The notes under the pieces: model-generated
Told to the model about the DNA's origin: nothing
The model's input: only the letters and a program-made list of their open reading frames with translations
The model's database searches: none
Shown here: piece by piece, positions 1-9,976 of the stretch
Position numbering within the stretch: position 1 is the first letter of the stretch
How the letters are laid out: each line of letters starts with the position of its first letter
DNA from: Streptomyces sabulosicollis
GTDB taxonomy: Bacteria > Actinomycetota > Actinomycetes > Streptomycetales > Streptomycetaceae
Reading direction: 5' to 3'
NCBI RefSeq assembly: GCF_016103465.1
Contig: NZ_JAEEAP010000038.1
Span: forward strand, 1-36,576
DNA length: 36,576 nt
Made by a program: the position numbers and the translations under genes

Positions 1-19
1 AGATGGGTATAAGAGACAG
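1..19 (+). other. Residual Nextera transposase adapter at contig edge
   Basis: The first 19 bases equal the Tn5/Nextera mosaic end AGATGTGTATAAGAGACAG except for G instead of T at position 6. The genome-like high-GC sequence begins right after it. This is library adapter left at the end of an assembled contig and not native DNA, so the left boundary is technical. Confidence 0.9.
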
Positions 20-28
20 GGCCGGGAT

Positions 29-65
29 GGCCGTACGGCGAGGGCGAGGGGCCCGGCCGTACGGC
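29..65 (-). terminator. Possible terminator of the formate dehydrogenase operon
   Basis: Two copies of the self-complementary 10-mer GCCGTACGGC lie at 30-39 and 56-65, separated by 16 bases, and can pair into a 10-bp stem. They sit 8 bases beyond the stop codon of the last gene of the minus-strand operon. There is no T-tract, as is common in high-GC terminators. The contig ends just beyond, so nothing further can be checked. Confidence 0.4.
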
Positions 66-73
66 GCGGCGGG

Positions 74-1123
74 TCATTCGTCCCCGGGCCGCTCCCGCCG
101 CGCCTCGAGCCGTTCCCGCTGGGGCAGGACCGTGTACTTCGGGTCCTCCGCCGACCGCATCCCGGCGTGGAACACCCCGAAGCGGGTGCACGCGGAGGCC
201 GCCAGCAGTGCGGCGCCGCTGAGGGCCGCGGCGGGTCGGCTGCGGCGGCCGAGCAGGGCGCCGCCGAGCGCGCCCGCCGCCGACAGCGCCTCGGCGGCGC
301 GCATCAGCTTGCCCGCCCGGCCCTCACGGTAGGTTTCGGCGACCACCCCGAGCCGCCGTTCCATGGCCTTGACGGCGGCAATCTCCACCGCCGTGCCGAG
401 CAGCGCGACGCCGCGCGCCGGGGCGTTCTCGGCGACCGGCGAGGTCAGCAGGGCCATACCGCCCGCCGCCATGGCTGCCGAGCCGACGAAGAGATACGGC
501 AGTTCGCGGTAGCCGTCGTGCCATGCCGGGACGGCGGTGTCCGCGGCCAGCACCGCCGTGTACGAGGCCACCGCCGGGCCCAGCAGCGCCGCCCCCACCG
601 TGGCCGCCCGGCCGATGCGCGGCAGCCGCCCGGCCAGGTCCGAGGCGGCGGCCGCCCCGGCCACCGGGCCGTAGGCCGCCAGCAGCCATGAGCCGACGCT
701 CATCGGCGAGGTGGGCTTGAAGACCCGCAGCATATGGGCGAACCGCCCGGGGCGTCCGAGGTCGTGGATCAGCGCGGCGGTGGAGCCGGTCAGGGCGGCC
801 AGCGAGGACACCTTGAGCGCGCGGGCCATCGCCGGACGGCCGGTCAGCTCGGCGCCCGCCGCGAGCACCGACCCGGCGCCCGCCAGCCCGCCGAGGAAGA
901 AGTAGCCCGCGATGTCCCGGGAGCGCCAGGTGGGCGGATTGAGCACCGGCCGTCCGTAGTAGGAGGTGAACTCCGCCCGGGGGACCATCGACTGCTCGCC
1001 CCTGCGGCCCTTCCCGCCCTTGCGGCCGCGCCGCTTGCCGTCCCCCATACCCTTGCCGACCTGCGCGTCCCGGCCCGGCCGGGCGCCGCGGACGCCGCCG
1101 CGGGTGACGTCCGACTCGCTCAT
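74..1123 (-). CDS. nrfD: NrfD-type membrane subunit of formate dehydrogenase
   Basis: This is a predicted integral membrane subunit of 349 residues that would pass electrons between the Fe-S subunit and the quinone pool. The first 60 residues are hydrophilic and rich in Gly, Arg and Lys. A segment starting YFFLGGLAGAGSVLAAGAEL, typical of the NrfD/PsrC family, follows, and several Ala/Gly/Leu-rich membrane segments run to about residue 330. The ATG start is preceded by AAGGAGG five bases upstream. It overlaps the stop of the Fe-S subunit gene (TGATG), so the two are translationally coupled. Third gene of a minus-strand operon. Confident at family level; electron acceptor not shown by sequence. 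Confidence 0.85.
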   Translation of the reverse strand: MSESDVTRGGVRGARPGRDAQVGKGMGDGKRRGRKGGKGRRGEQSMVPRAEFTSYYGRPVLNPPTWRSRDIAGYFFLGGLAGAGSVLAAGAELTGRPAMARALKVSSLAALTGSTAALIHDLGRPGRFAHMLRVFKPTSPMSVGSWLLAAYGPVAGAAAASDLAGRLPRIGRAATVGAALLGPAVASYTAVLAADTAVPAWHDGYRELPYLFVGSAAMAAGGMALLTSPVAENAPARGVALLGTAVEIAAVKAMERRLGVVAETYREGRAGKLMRAAEALSAAGALGGALLGRRSRPAAALSGAALLAASACTRFGVFHAGMRSAEDPKYTVLPQRERLEARRERPGDE

Positions 1124-2142
1124 CAGCGCCTCCTTCCGGTACGGCGCCCGCTCACGCCGGCCTGGGCCGCGAACACGGCGGCCACGCCGCCGAGCAGGGT
1201 CAGGGCCGCGGCCCCCGCGTGCCGCCACATCGAGGGCAGGTCCCGGGTGGTGACGACCGGGTCCGGCGGCAGCCCGTACACCTCCGGCTCGTCCAGCAGC
1301 AGGAAGAAGGCGCCGTCGCCGCCGACGCCGTCCTCCGGGTCGTGTCCGTACAGCCGGGCGTCCTCGACCCCCACCCGGTGCAGCTCCTCGACCCGGGCGG
1401 CGGCGCGCTCGCGCAGCCCGTCCAGGGGGCCGAACTGGATGGAGTCGGTGGGGCACGCCTTGGCGCACGCGGGTTCCTGGCCGGCGCCCAGCCGGTCGTA
1501 GCACAGGGTGCACTTGTGGGCCCCGCCGTCCTCGGGCCGTACGTCGATGACCCCGTACGGACAGGCGGGCACGCAGTAGCCGCAGCCGTTGCAGACGTCG
1601 TCCTGGACCACCACGGTCCCGAACTCGGTACGGAACAGGGCGCCGGTCGGGCACACGTCCAGGCACGCCGCGTGGGTGCAGTGCTTGCACACGTCCGAGG
1701 ACATCAGCCACCGCAGCCCGTTCTGCCCGTCGGCGGACGGGGACGCCGGGGAGGTCGGGGTGATCGCCGCCTCCTGGACCGGGGTCCCGGAGCCCTGCGC
1801 CGCGAGGGCCAGCACGTCGACATCACCGTGGTCGACCCCGGTCTCGGCCCGGCCCAGCGGCTTGTTCTGCTCGATGAAGGCCACATGGCGCCAGGTGGAG
1901 GCGGAGAGGCCCTGGGTGTTGTCGAAGGACATGCCGGTGAAGTCCAGCCCGTCCTCGGGGATGGCGTTCCACTCCTTGCACGCCACCTCGCACGCCTTGC
2001 AGCCGATGCACACCGAGGTGTCGGTGAAGAAGCCGACCCGCGGCGGATGGTCCTCGTGCCCGGCGTCGCCCGCGACATCCGGTTCCGCCCCGGCCAGCAG
2101 ATTGCGGCCGATCAGCGAGGGGCGCTTCGAGGTGTCGGTCAT
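1123..2142 (-). CDS. 4Fe-4S dicluster (beta) subunit of formate dehydrogenase
   Basis: Electron-transfer subunit of 339 residues. Four groups of cysteines can be read: CIGCKACEVAC starting at residue 45, CKHCTHAACLDVCP, CNGCGYCVPACP, and CTLCYDRLGAGQEPACAKAC. These would hold four [4Fe-4S] clusters, as in FdnH/FdoH-type proteins. Near the C-terminus a hydrophobic stretch (WRHAGAAALTLLGGVAAVFA) could be a membrane anchor. The ATG overlaps the catalytic-subunit stop as ATGA, with GGAGGTG a few bases upstream, so translation is probably coupled. It would carry electrons from the molybdopterin subunit to the NrfD-like partner. Confidence 0.9.
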   Translation of the reverse strand: MTDTSKRPSLIGRNLLAGAEPDVAGDAGHEDHPPRVGFFTDTSVCIGCKACEVACKEWNAIPEDGLDFTGMSFDNTQGLSASTWRHVAFIEQNKPLGRAETGVDHGDVDVLALAAQGSGTPVQEAAITPTSPASPSADGQNGLRWLMSSDVCKHCTHAACLDVCPTGALFRTEFGTVVVQDDVCNGCGYCVPACPYGVIDVRPEDGGAHKCTLCYDRLGAGQEPACAKACPTDSIQFGPLDGLRERAAARVEELHRVGVEDARLYGHDPEDGVGGDGAFFLLLDEPEVYGLPPDPVVTTRDLPSMWRHAGAAALTLLGGVAAVFAAQAGVSGRRTGRRR

Positions 2143-5100
2143 CCCCGCACCTCCGTTCCGGTCCGCGGCGTGATGCCGGCGCGCCGCCGGTAGTCTTCGA
2201 GCAGTGCCGTCAGCTTTGGGCCGCGGGGGCGGCGGCCGGGACGGATGTCGGCGCTCAGCGCCTTCACCTCCTGGATGTGGACATTCGGGTCGAGGGCGAT
2301 GGCGGACAGTTCATTGGCGGCGTCCCCACGGGTGTAGCCATTGGGGCCCCAGTGGTACGGCAGCCCGATCTGATGCACCGTGCGGCCCCCGGCCCTGATC
2401 GGGGACATCCGCTCGGTGACCATCACCCGGGCCTCGATCACCCCCCGCGCGCTGACCAGCGTCGCCCAGCCGGTGTGCTCCAGATGCCGCTCGGCGGCCA
2501 GCTCGGGGGAGACCTCGCAGAAGAACTCCGGCTGCAGTTCGGCCAGATACGGTGTCCAGCGGCTCATCCCGCCCGCCGTGAAGTGCTCGGTGAGCCGATA
2601 GGTGGTGATCATGTATGGGAACACCTCGCTGCCCGGCTCGCCCCCGCTGGGGTGGAAGGCGTTGTGCTCATCGCTGATCACCTCCCGGACCGGGTTGCGC
2701 TGCTGCTCCGGGTGGAGGGGGTTGCGCACCGGCGAGTCCTGCGGCTCGTAGTGGGTGGGCATCGGGCCGTCCACCAGCCCGGCCGGGGCGTACAGCCATC
2801 CCTTGCCGTCGGCCTGCATGATGAACGGATCCACTCCGCTGAGCGCGTCCGGGCCCCGGGCGTCCTCGGGCGGCCGGTAGGAGGGCGCCCGGTCGGGGAT
2901 GAAGTCCGGGACGTCGTGGCCGGTCCACCGCTCCTGGTCGGCATCCCACCACACCAGCGCCTTGCGCTCGCTCCACGGCTTGCCGTCGGGGTCGGCCGAG
3001 GCGCGGTTGTAGAGGATGCGGCGGTTGGCGGGCCAGGCCCAGGCCCATTCGGCGGCGACCCAGTCCTGCTCGGTGTGCGGCTTGCGGCGGGCGGCCTGGT
3101 TGACGCCGTCGGCGTACACCCCGCAGTAGATCCAGCAGCCGCAGGAGGTGGAGCCGTCGTCCTTGAGCTGGGTGTACGCGCTGAGCGGCGCGCCCCGCGC
3201 GTCACGGCCGTTGATCTCGGCCAGGATCGCCTCGGCGCTGGGCTCGTCCAGCGGCCCCTCGGTGGGGTAGGACCAGGCCAGGTCCTGGACGGGCCGGTCC
3301 ATGGGGTCGGTGGAGTCCTTCAGCCGCTCCTTGATCCGCCGCCCCAGGTGGTACATGAACCACAGATCGCTGCGGGCCTCGCCGTCCGGCTCCTTGGCGG
3401 CGAAATGCCACTGCAGCATCCGGTTGGTGTTGGTGAAGGAGCCGGACTTCTCGGTGTGGGCGGCGGCGGGGAAGAAGAACACCTCGGTGGCGATGTCCTC
3501 GGTGCGCAGCTCACCGGTCTCGATCTCCGGGCCGTCCTGCCACCAGGTGGCGGACTCGATGAGGGAGAAGTCGCGGACCACGAGCCAGTCCAGGTTGGCC
3601 ATGCCCAGCCGCTGCATCTTGGTGTTGGCCGAGCCCACGGCGGGGTTCTCGCCCATCAGGAAGTAGCCCTTGCAGACTCCGTCCAGCATCTCCTTCACCG
3701 TGTGGTAGGTGCTGTGGGAGCCGGTCAGCCGGGGCAGATGGCCGAAGCAGTAGTCGTTGTCGGCGCGCGCGGCGTCGCCGAAGTACGCCTTGAGCAGGCT
3801 GACGACATACGAGCGCATCTCGCCCCAGAAGCCCTTGTCGGTCTTCATGGCCTCGACGAAGGTGTCCAGGTCCTCGTGGGCGTGGGCGTGCGGCATGGGG
3901 ATGTAGCCGGGGAGCACGTTGAACAGGGTCGGGATGTCGCTTGAGCCCTGGATGCTGGCGTGGCCGCGCAGCGCCTGGATGCCGCCGCCGGGGCGGCCGA
4001 TGTTGCCGAGCAGCAGCTGGAGGATGCTCGCGGTGCGGATGTACTGGGCGCCCACCGTGTGCTGGGTCCAGCCGACGGCGTACACGAACTCCGAGGTGCG
4101 GTCCGGTCCGGAGTTCTCCACCAGCGCGTGGCACACCTCCAGGAAGGTGTCCTGGGGAATCCCGCAGGTCTCCTCGACCATCTCGGGTGTGTAGCGGGAG
4201 AAGTGGCGCTTGAGGATCTGATAGACGCAGCGCGGGTGTCGCAGGGTGCGGTCGGTGGGGACCTGCGCGGAGGTGGGCGCGCCGCCCGAGCCGTGCGACT
4301 CCGAGGAGGCGGCGCTCGACAGGGACGCGTCACGCCGGGTGCGATCCTCGTACAGCTCGTCGGGCGTGCCCTGGGGCGCCTGGACCTCGCCGCCCTCGTA
4401 AGCCCAGGTGGAGATGGAGTAGTGGCCGGTCTCCGGGTCGAGACCGGAGAAGATCCCCGCCAGGTCCTCGGTGTCCTCGAAATCCTCGCCGACGATGGTG
4501 GCCGCGTTGGTGTACTCCAGGACGTAATCGCGGAAGTCGTGGCCGCCGGTCAGGACGTGGTTGATGATGCCGCCGAGGAAGGCGATGTCGGTGCCGGCCC
4601 GGATCGGTACGTACAGATCGGCCAGCGCGCTGGTGCGGCTGAAGCGCGGATCGACATGGATGACCTTCGCGCCGCGCGCCTTGGCCTCCATCACCCACTG
4701 GAAGCCCACGGGGTGGGCCTCGGCGAAGTTGGAGCCCTCGATCACGATGCAGTCCGCGTTCTGCAGGTCCTGCAGGAAGGTGGTGGCGCCACCGCGGCCG
4801 AAGGAGGTTCCGAGCCCGGCGACGGTCGAGGAGTGGCAGACCCGGGCCTGGTTCTCCACCTGGATCACCCCGAGCCCGGTCAGCAACTTCTTGATGAGGT
4901 AGTTCTCCTCGTTGTCCAAGGTGGCGCCGCCGAGGCTGGCGATCCCCAGGGTGCGGTTGACGCTGACCCCGTCCCGTTCCCACTGCCAGCCCTCGCGGCG
5001 GGTGCGGATCACCCGCTCGACGACCATGTCCATCGCGGTGTCCAGGTCCAGCCGCTCCCATTCGGTGCCGTACGGGCGGCGGTAGAGGACCTCGTGGCGC

Positions 5101-5402
5101 CGGGACTCGCCGGTGGTCAGCTGGAGGGAGGCCGAACCCTTGGGGCACAGCCGGCCGCGGCTGACCGGTGAGTCGGGGTCGCCCTCGATCTGCACCACCC
5201 GGTCGTCCTTCACATAGACGTTCTGGGCGCACCCCACCGCGCAGTAGGGGCACACCGACTTGACCACCTTGTCGGCCGTGACGGTGCGGGGGCGCTGCTC
5301 ACGGGTGGCGGCCGAGGTGGTGGCGGCGCCGCGGCCGAGCGGGTCGCTCCCGGTCAGCTGGCGGTAGACAGGCCATTCCTGGATCCACGTACGTACGCCC
5401 AT
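2139..5402 (-). CDS. fdh: Formate dehydrogenase catalytic (alpha) subunit, molybdopterin-dependent
   Basis: Molybdopterin oxidoreductase of 1087 residues predicted to oxidise formate to CO2. The N-terminal [4Fe-4S] motif has Cys at 51, 54, 58 and 86 (VCPYCAVGC ... GRLCPKG). The active-site motif QARVCHSSTVAGL places Cys189 where selenocysteine stands in E. coli FdnG/FdoG, so this is a Cys-type enzyme. A molydopterin-dinucleotide-binding domain fills the C-terminal part. The ATG at 5402 was chosen because AAAGGA precedes it and the protein then begins MGVRTWIQEWPVYRQL, directly before the Fe-S domain. In-frame upstream starts lack a ribosome site. No twin-arginine signal is visible, suggesting a cytoplasmic location. 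No fdhD sulfurtransferase gene is adjacent in the window. Confidence 0.92.
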   Translation of the reverse strand: MGVRTWIQEWPVYRQLTGSDPLGRGAATTSAATREQRPRTVTADKVVKSVCPYCAVGCAQNVYVKDDRVVQIEGDPDSPVSRGRLCPKGSASLQLTTGESRRHEVLYRRPYGTEWERLDLDTAMDMVVERVIRTRREGWQWERDGVSVNRTLGIASLGGATLDNEENYLIKKLLTGLGVIQVENQARVCHSSTVAGLGTSFGRGGATTFLQDLQNADCIVIEGSNFAEAHPVGFQWVMEAKARGAKVIHVDPRFSRTSALADLYVPIRAGTDIAFLGGIINHVLTGGHDFRDYVLEYTNAATIVGEDFEDTEDLAGIFSGLDPETGHYSISTWAYEGGEVQAPQGTPDELYEDRTRRDASLSSAASSESHGSGGAPTSAQVPTDRTLRHPRCVYQILKRHFSRYTPEMVEETCGIPQDTFLEVCHALVENSGPDRTSEFVYAVGWTQHTVGAQYIRTASILQLLLGNIGRPGGGIQALRGHASIQGSSDIPTLFNVLPGYIPMPHAHAHEDLDTFVEAMKTDKGFWGEMRSYVVSLLKAYFGDAARADNDYCFGHLPRLTGSHSTYHTVKEMLDGVCKGYFLMGENPAVGSANTKMQRLGMANLDWLVVRDFSLIESATWWQDGPEIETGELRTEDIATEVFFFPAAAHTEKSGSFTNTNRMLQWHFAAKEPDGEARSDLWFMYHLGRRIKERLKDSTDPMDRPVQDLAWSYPTEGPLDEPSAEAILAEINGRDARGAPLSAYTQLKDDGSTSCGCWIYCGVYADGVNQAARRKPHTEQDWVAAEWAWAWPANRRILYNRASADPDGKPWSERKALVWWDADQERWTGHDVPDFIPDRAPSYRPPEDARGPDALSGVDPFIMQADGKGWLYAPAGLVDGPMPTHYEPQDSPVRNPLHPEQQRNPVREVISDEHNAFHPSGGEPGSEVFPYMITTYRLTEHFTAGGMSRWTPYLAELQPEFFCEVSPELAAERHLEHTGWATLVSARGVIEARVMVTERMSPIRAGGRTVHQIGLPYHWGPNGYTRGDAANELSAIALDPNVHIQEVKALSADIRPGRRPRGPKLTALLEDYRRRAGITPRTGTEVRG

Positions 5403-5462
5403 CGCCGTCCTTTCGTGCCGTTCGGCCCCGTACCGGCCCATCCGCATGGTCGGATACGGCGC

Positions 5463-6197
5463 ATGGGTTCCCGTCGCGATGGTTTTCACACTCCGCCCGC
5501 GCCCGGATGCGCCGAATCACCCGTCGTGGGGGTGGACGCCTGCCGCACCGGCTGGGTGGCCGTCACCCTGGGCGAGGAGGGCCGCTTCGCCGGGGCCGAC
5601 ACCGCCGGGGCGCTGGTCGAACTGCTCGGCCGGATCCCGGACGCCGCCGTGGTGGCGGTCGACATGCCGCTGGGGCTGCTGCCGGAAGGGTGGCGCGAGG
5701 CCGACGCCCTGGCCACCGCGATGGTGGCCCCGCACCGCTCCCGGGTCTTCTCCGTGCCGCCGCGCGAGGTCTGGGAGGCGGACGGCTACGACGACGCCAA
5801 CGCGGTCTGCCGACGGCTGACCGGTCAGGGGCTGAGCCGTCAGTCGTGGGGGCTGGCCGCGAAGCTGCGGGAGGCCAACGCCTGCCGCGACGGGGGCGAT
5901 CACCGGCTGTACGAGGTCCATCCCGAGGTCTCCTTCACCGCCCTCGACGAGGGGCGGCCCGTGCGCTGGAGCAAGAAGAGCTGGAACGGCCAGGCGGTGC
6001 GCCGCCGGTTGCTGGAGGACCGGGGCATCGTCCTGCCCGACGACCTCGGACCGGCCGGGCGGGTGCCGCCCGACGACGTCCTGGACGCCGCGGCGGCGGC
6101 CTGGAGCGCGCGGCGCATCGCGCTCCGGGCCGCCCGGAGCCTTCCCGATCCGCCCCAGAAGACGGCCACCGGGCTGCCCGTCGCGATCTGGTACTGA
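5463..6197 (+). CDS. DUF429 family protein
   Basis: About 244 residues with the DUF429 opening VVGVDACRTGWVAV, followed by VVAVDMPLGL, HRSRVFSVPPREVWEA and HPEVSFTAL. These acidic motifs belong to a predicted RNase H-like fold whose biological role is unknown. It is divergent from the formate dehydrogenase operon with about 60 bases between the starts. The start is uncertain: the ATG at 5463 lacks a clear ribosome site, and a GTG at 5526 immediately before the conserved GVDAC block is an alternative. The gene ends before a strong hairpin shared with the convergent wall-hydrolase gene. Confidence 0.75.
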   Translation: MGSRRDGFHTPPAPGCAESPVVGVDACRTGWVAVTLGEEGRFAGADTAGALVELLGRIPDAAVVAVDMPLGLLPEGWREADALATAMVAPHRSRVFSVPPREVWEADGYDDANAVCRRLTGQGLSRQSWGLAAKLREANACRDGGDHRLYEVHPEVSFTALDEGRPVRWSKKSWNGQAVRRRLLEDRGIVLPDDLGPAGRVPPDDVLDAAAAAWSARRIALRAARSLPDPPQKTATGLPVAIWY

Positions 6198-6217
6198 CCG
6201 GTCCCCGCGCGGATGGC

Positions 6218-6253
6218 GGGAGGCCGCCCGAGCCGTGCCCCGGGCGGCCTCCC
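6218..6253. terminator. Bidirectional hairpin terminator
   Basis: A perfect 13-bp inverted repeat (6218-6230 with 6241-6253) has a 10-base loop. It lies between the ends of two convergent genes, 20 bases after the DUF429 stop and 57 bases from the hydrolase stop. On the plus strand a pyrimidine-rich tract follows. Confidence 0.75.
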
Positions 6254-6310
6254 CTTCCCCCACCCCTCGCCAGATGGACCGTGCGGACGCCGTGCGTCCG
6301 GAGTGAGGCG

Positions 6311-7954
<1,644 letters not shown>

Positions 7955-8045
7955 TCACCGTCCGGACAAGATCGGTCGCTTGGCGGCCGGGCCGGAGCGG
8001 ACGGGCGTAACCGCGCGGCACCGCGCTGGAACCGGCCGTTCCGGT

Positions 8046-8080
8046 CCCCTCCCCGGCATCCGGGGAATGCCGGGGAGGGG
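8046..8080. repeat. Perfect 14-bp inverted repeat in the gene-poor interval
   Basis: The arms at 8046-8059 (CCCCTCCCCGGCAT) and 8067-8080 are exact reverse complements with a 7-base loop, followed on the plus strand by a long purine-rich tract. It is not next to any gene end I can recognise. It could be the terminator of an unrecognised short RNA or the trace of a lost gene. Confidence 0.6.
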
Positions 8081-8988
8081 GAGGAGAGGAAGGAGGGAGC
8101 GGGAGACTGCGGGAGGGACGGGAAATAGGACGGCCTTGCGGTCGGGCGGGGAAGAGGGGGACGCATGGGCGAACGCCCCCAGGGCCGACCCGGCGGGGTT
8201 CCCGGGGCGTGTCGGGGGACTGAAACGTATCGACGGGCCCGCCGCCGACCGTGGCGTTCACCGGACCGGACCGGCGGGGAGCGGGCGCGGCCCCGGTCGG
8301 GGACTCGGTGGGGAGGCGGCGGGTCGACGGTGCGGCGACCGAGAGCGCCGGGCGCGGAACCCAGGCCCCGACTCGTATGCCCGCTCGCCCCGGTATGGCC
8401 CGCGGAACGGGAGAGCGGCTTGGCCCTGACCCAACTCATCGGTCTCCGAACGGACTTGACGCGGCGTTTACCGTATCTCTTGTCGCGGGTCGCCTCCCCG
8501 ACCGCCCGTACGCCACGGCAGTTCCCGGAAAAGAGCCGGTCGTGATGGCGGCGGGGAACTGGCGGAGAATCACGCCGCCCGTGTATAGCGGGAAGCGCGC
8601 CGCCGCGCATATCATTGCCCCACATCGACTTCCTCCCTTCCCGCCGCTCGCAGGAGCGGCCCCGGAATAGTCACCCTTCACCCCGCCTGTCCGGGACCCC
8701 GGGCGGCGCCGGGGGCCGCGCATTTCCCGCGGCCCGTCCGCCGCTCCCCGGAAACCGGTTCGTTTTGGGTTCCCGTCGGCGGGAGGCGCAGCGCGTCTAC
8801 GGCGCATGCCGGGGGCACCGACCGTGCTCGGTGGATCATTCGGCGTACTCGGTGCTACGTCCTGCCGCTGGACGCCGGGCCGGGGGCGCATGGCGGAGCC
8901 GGGCCGTGCCATGAAACGCCGGTCGGGCACCGGGCCATGGGGGACGGGCGCCCCGACCGGCCGCTCGGAGGTGCCGCCACCCCTGGGG

Positions 8989-8994
8989 TAGGGT
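8989..8994 (+). promoter_or_regulatory. Candidate -10 element for a leaderless MOSC gene
   Basis: TAGGGT lies six bases before the GTG start at 9001, which would put the transcription start at or next to the start codon. No ribosome-binding sequence precedes the GTG. This spacing matches the pattern known for leaderless actinobacterial mRNAs. No -35 element is obvious. Confidence 0.5.
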
Positions 8995-9000
8995 TCCCGC

Positions 9001-9834
9001 GTGGCCACTGTTGTCGAGCTGACCTGCTATCCCATCAAGGGCTGCGCGGGCGTTCCCCTGTCCGAGGCGCTGCTGACGGAGGCGGGTCTGCGACACGACC
9101 GCGGCTTCATGGTCATCGGCGAGGACGGAGAGTGCCGCACTCAGCGGCGGGATCCCCGGCTCGCCGTCATCCGCCCCGCCATCGATCCGCACGGCACCCG
9201 GCTCACCCTGTCCGCACCCGGTGAGGACGAGGTGGCCATCGACGTCGACACCACCTCCGCCCGGCGCGAGGTCACCGTGTTCGACACCCCCTACCTCGGC
9301 ATCGACCAGGGTGAGGACGCCGCCACGTGGCTTTCGCGGTTTCTGGGCGCGCCGAGCCGGCTGGTGCGGGTGCCCCCGGAGCACCACCGGGTGACCGACG
9401 GATGGACCCCCGGCACCTGTGGCTACGCCGACAGCGCCGCGGTGCACCTCGTCTCCCGGGCCAGCCTGGACGGGCTGAACGAGCGGATCGCCGAGGCGGG
9501 CGGCGCGGCGCTGCCGATGAACCGCTTCCGCCCCGGCATCGTGATCGGCGGATGGGACGAACCCCATCGGGAGGACCGGATTCGCAGGGTCGCCATCGGC
9601 GGCGCCGAGCTGGGCTTCGCCAAGCACACCGCGCGGTGCGCCGTGACGACGGTCGATCAGAGCGAGGGCGTCAAGGCGGGCCCCGAGCCACTGCGCACCA
9701 TGGCCGGCTACCGGCGCGGCCCCGGCGGCGCCACCCTGTTCGGCTGCCAGTTCTCCGTGACCCGCGCCGGAAGGCTGGCCGTGGGCGACGAGGTGGACGT
9801 CATCGAGTGGGACGGGCCGCCGCCGGGGGAGTGA
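9001..9834 (+). CDS. MOSC domain-containing protein (YcbX/mARC-like)
   Basis: This 277-residue protein has an N-terminal MOSC beta-barrel (VVELTCYPIKGCAGVPL ... LRHDRGFMVI) and a C-terminal MOSC domain. The motif ARCAVTTVDQSEG contains Cys213, which corresponds to the molybdenum-ligating cysteine of mARC and YcbX proteins. Those relatives reduce N-hydroxylated compounds with molybdenum cofactor; the substrate here cannot be read from sequence. FRPGIVIGG precedes the cysteine as in the family. The start is GTG without a ribosome site, consistent with a leaderless transcript. It is the second probable molybdenum-cofactor user in the window, but its distance from the formate dehydrogenase operon argues against a shared operon. 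Confidence 0.85.
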   Translation: MATVVELTCYPIKGCAGVPLSEALLTEAGLRHDRGFMVIGEDGECRTQRRDPRLAVIRPAIDPHGTRLTLSAPGEDEVAIDVDTTSARREVTVFDTPYLGIDQGEDAATWLSRFLGAPSRLVRVPPEHHRVTDGWTPGTCGYADSAAVHLVSRASLDGLNERIAEAGGAALPMNRFRPGIVIGGWDEPHREDRIRRVAIGGAELGFAKHTARCAVTTVDQSEGVKAGPEPLRTMAGYRRGPGGATLFGCQFSVTRAGRLAVGDEVDVIEWDGPPPGE

Positions 9835-9844
9835 CCGGAAGCGC

Positions 9845-9976
9845 TCAGACCGACGCCAGCACCTTGGCGAAGGCGTCCAGCAGCTGGGCGGCGCCCTCCT
9901 CGGCCTGTGCGCACTGCTCCCGCGGCGGAGCCGGCTGCCGGAGCACCACCCGGGTCCGGCGTACCGCGCGGAACTC
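9845..9976 (-). other. Short coding-like remnant or small ORF after the Lrp gene
   Basis: On the minus strand a frame of about 44 codons after the regulator's stop reads DEFRAVRRTRVVL ... EEGAAQLLDAFAKVLASV. Its amphipathic C-terminus and codon use look more protein-like than the surrounding frames. There is no ATG; adjacent GTG codons could start a 33-residue peptide. It may be the end of a decayed gene. I do not recognise it. Confidence 0.2.
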
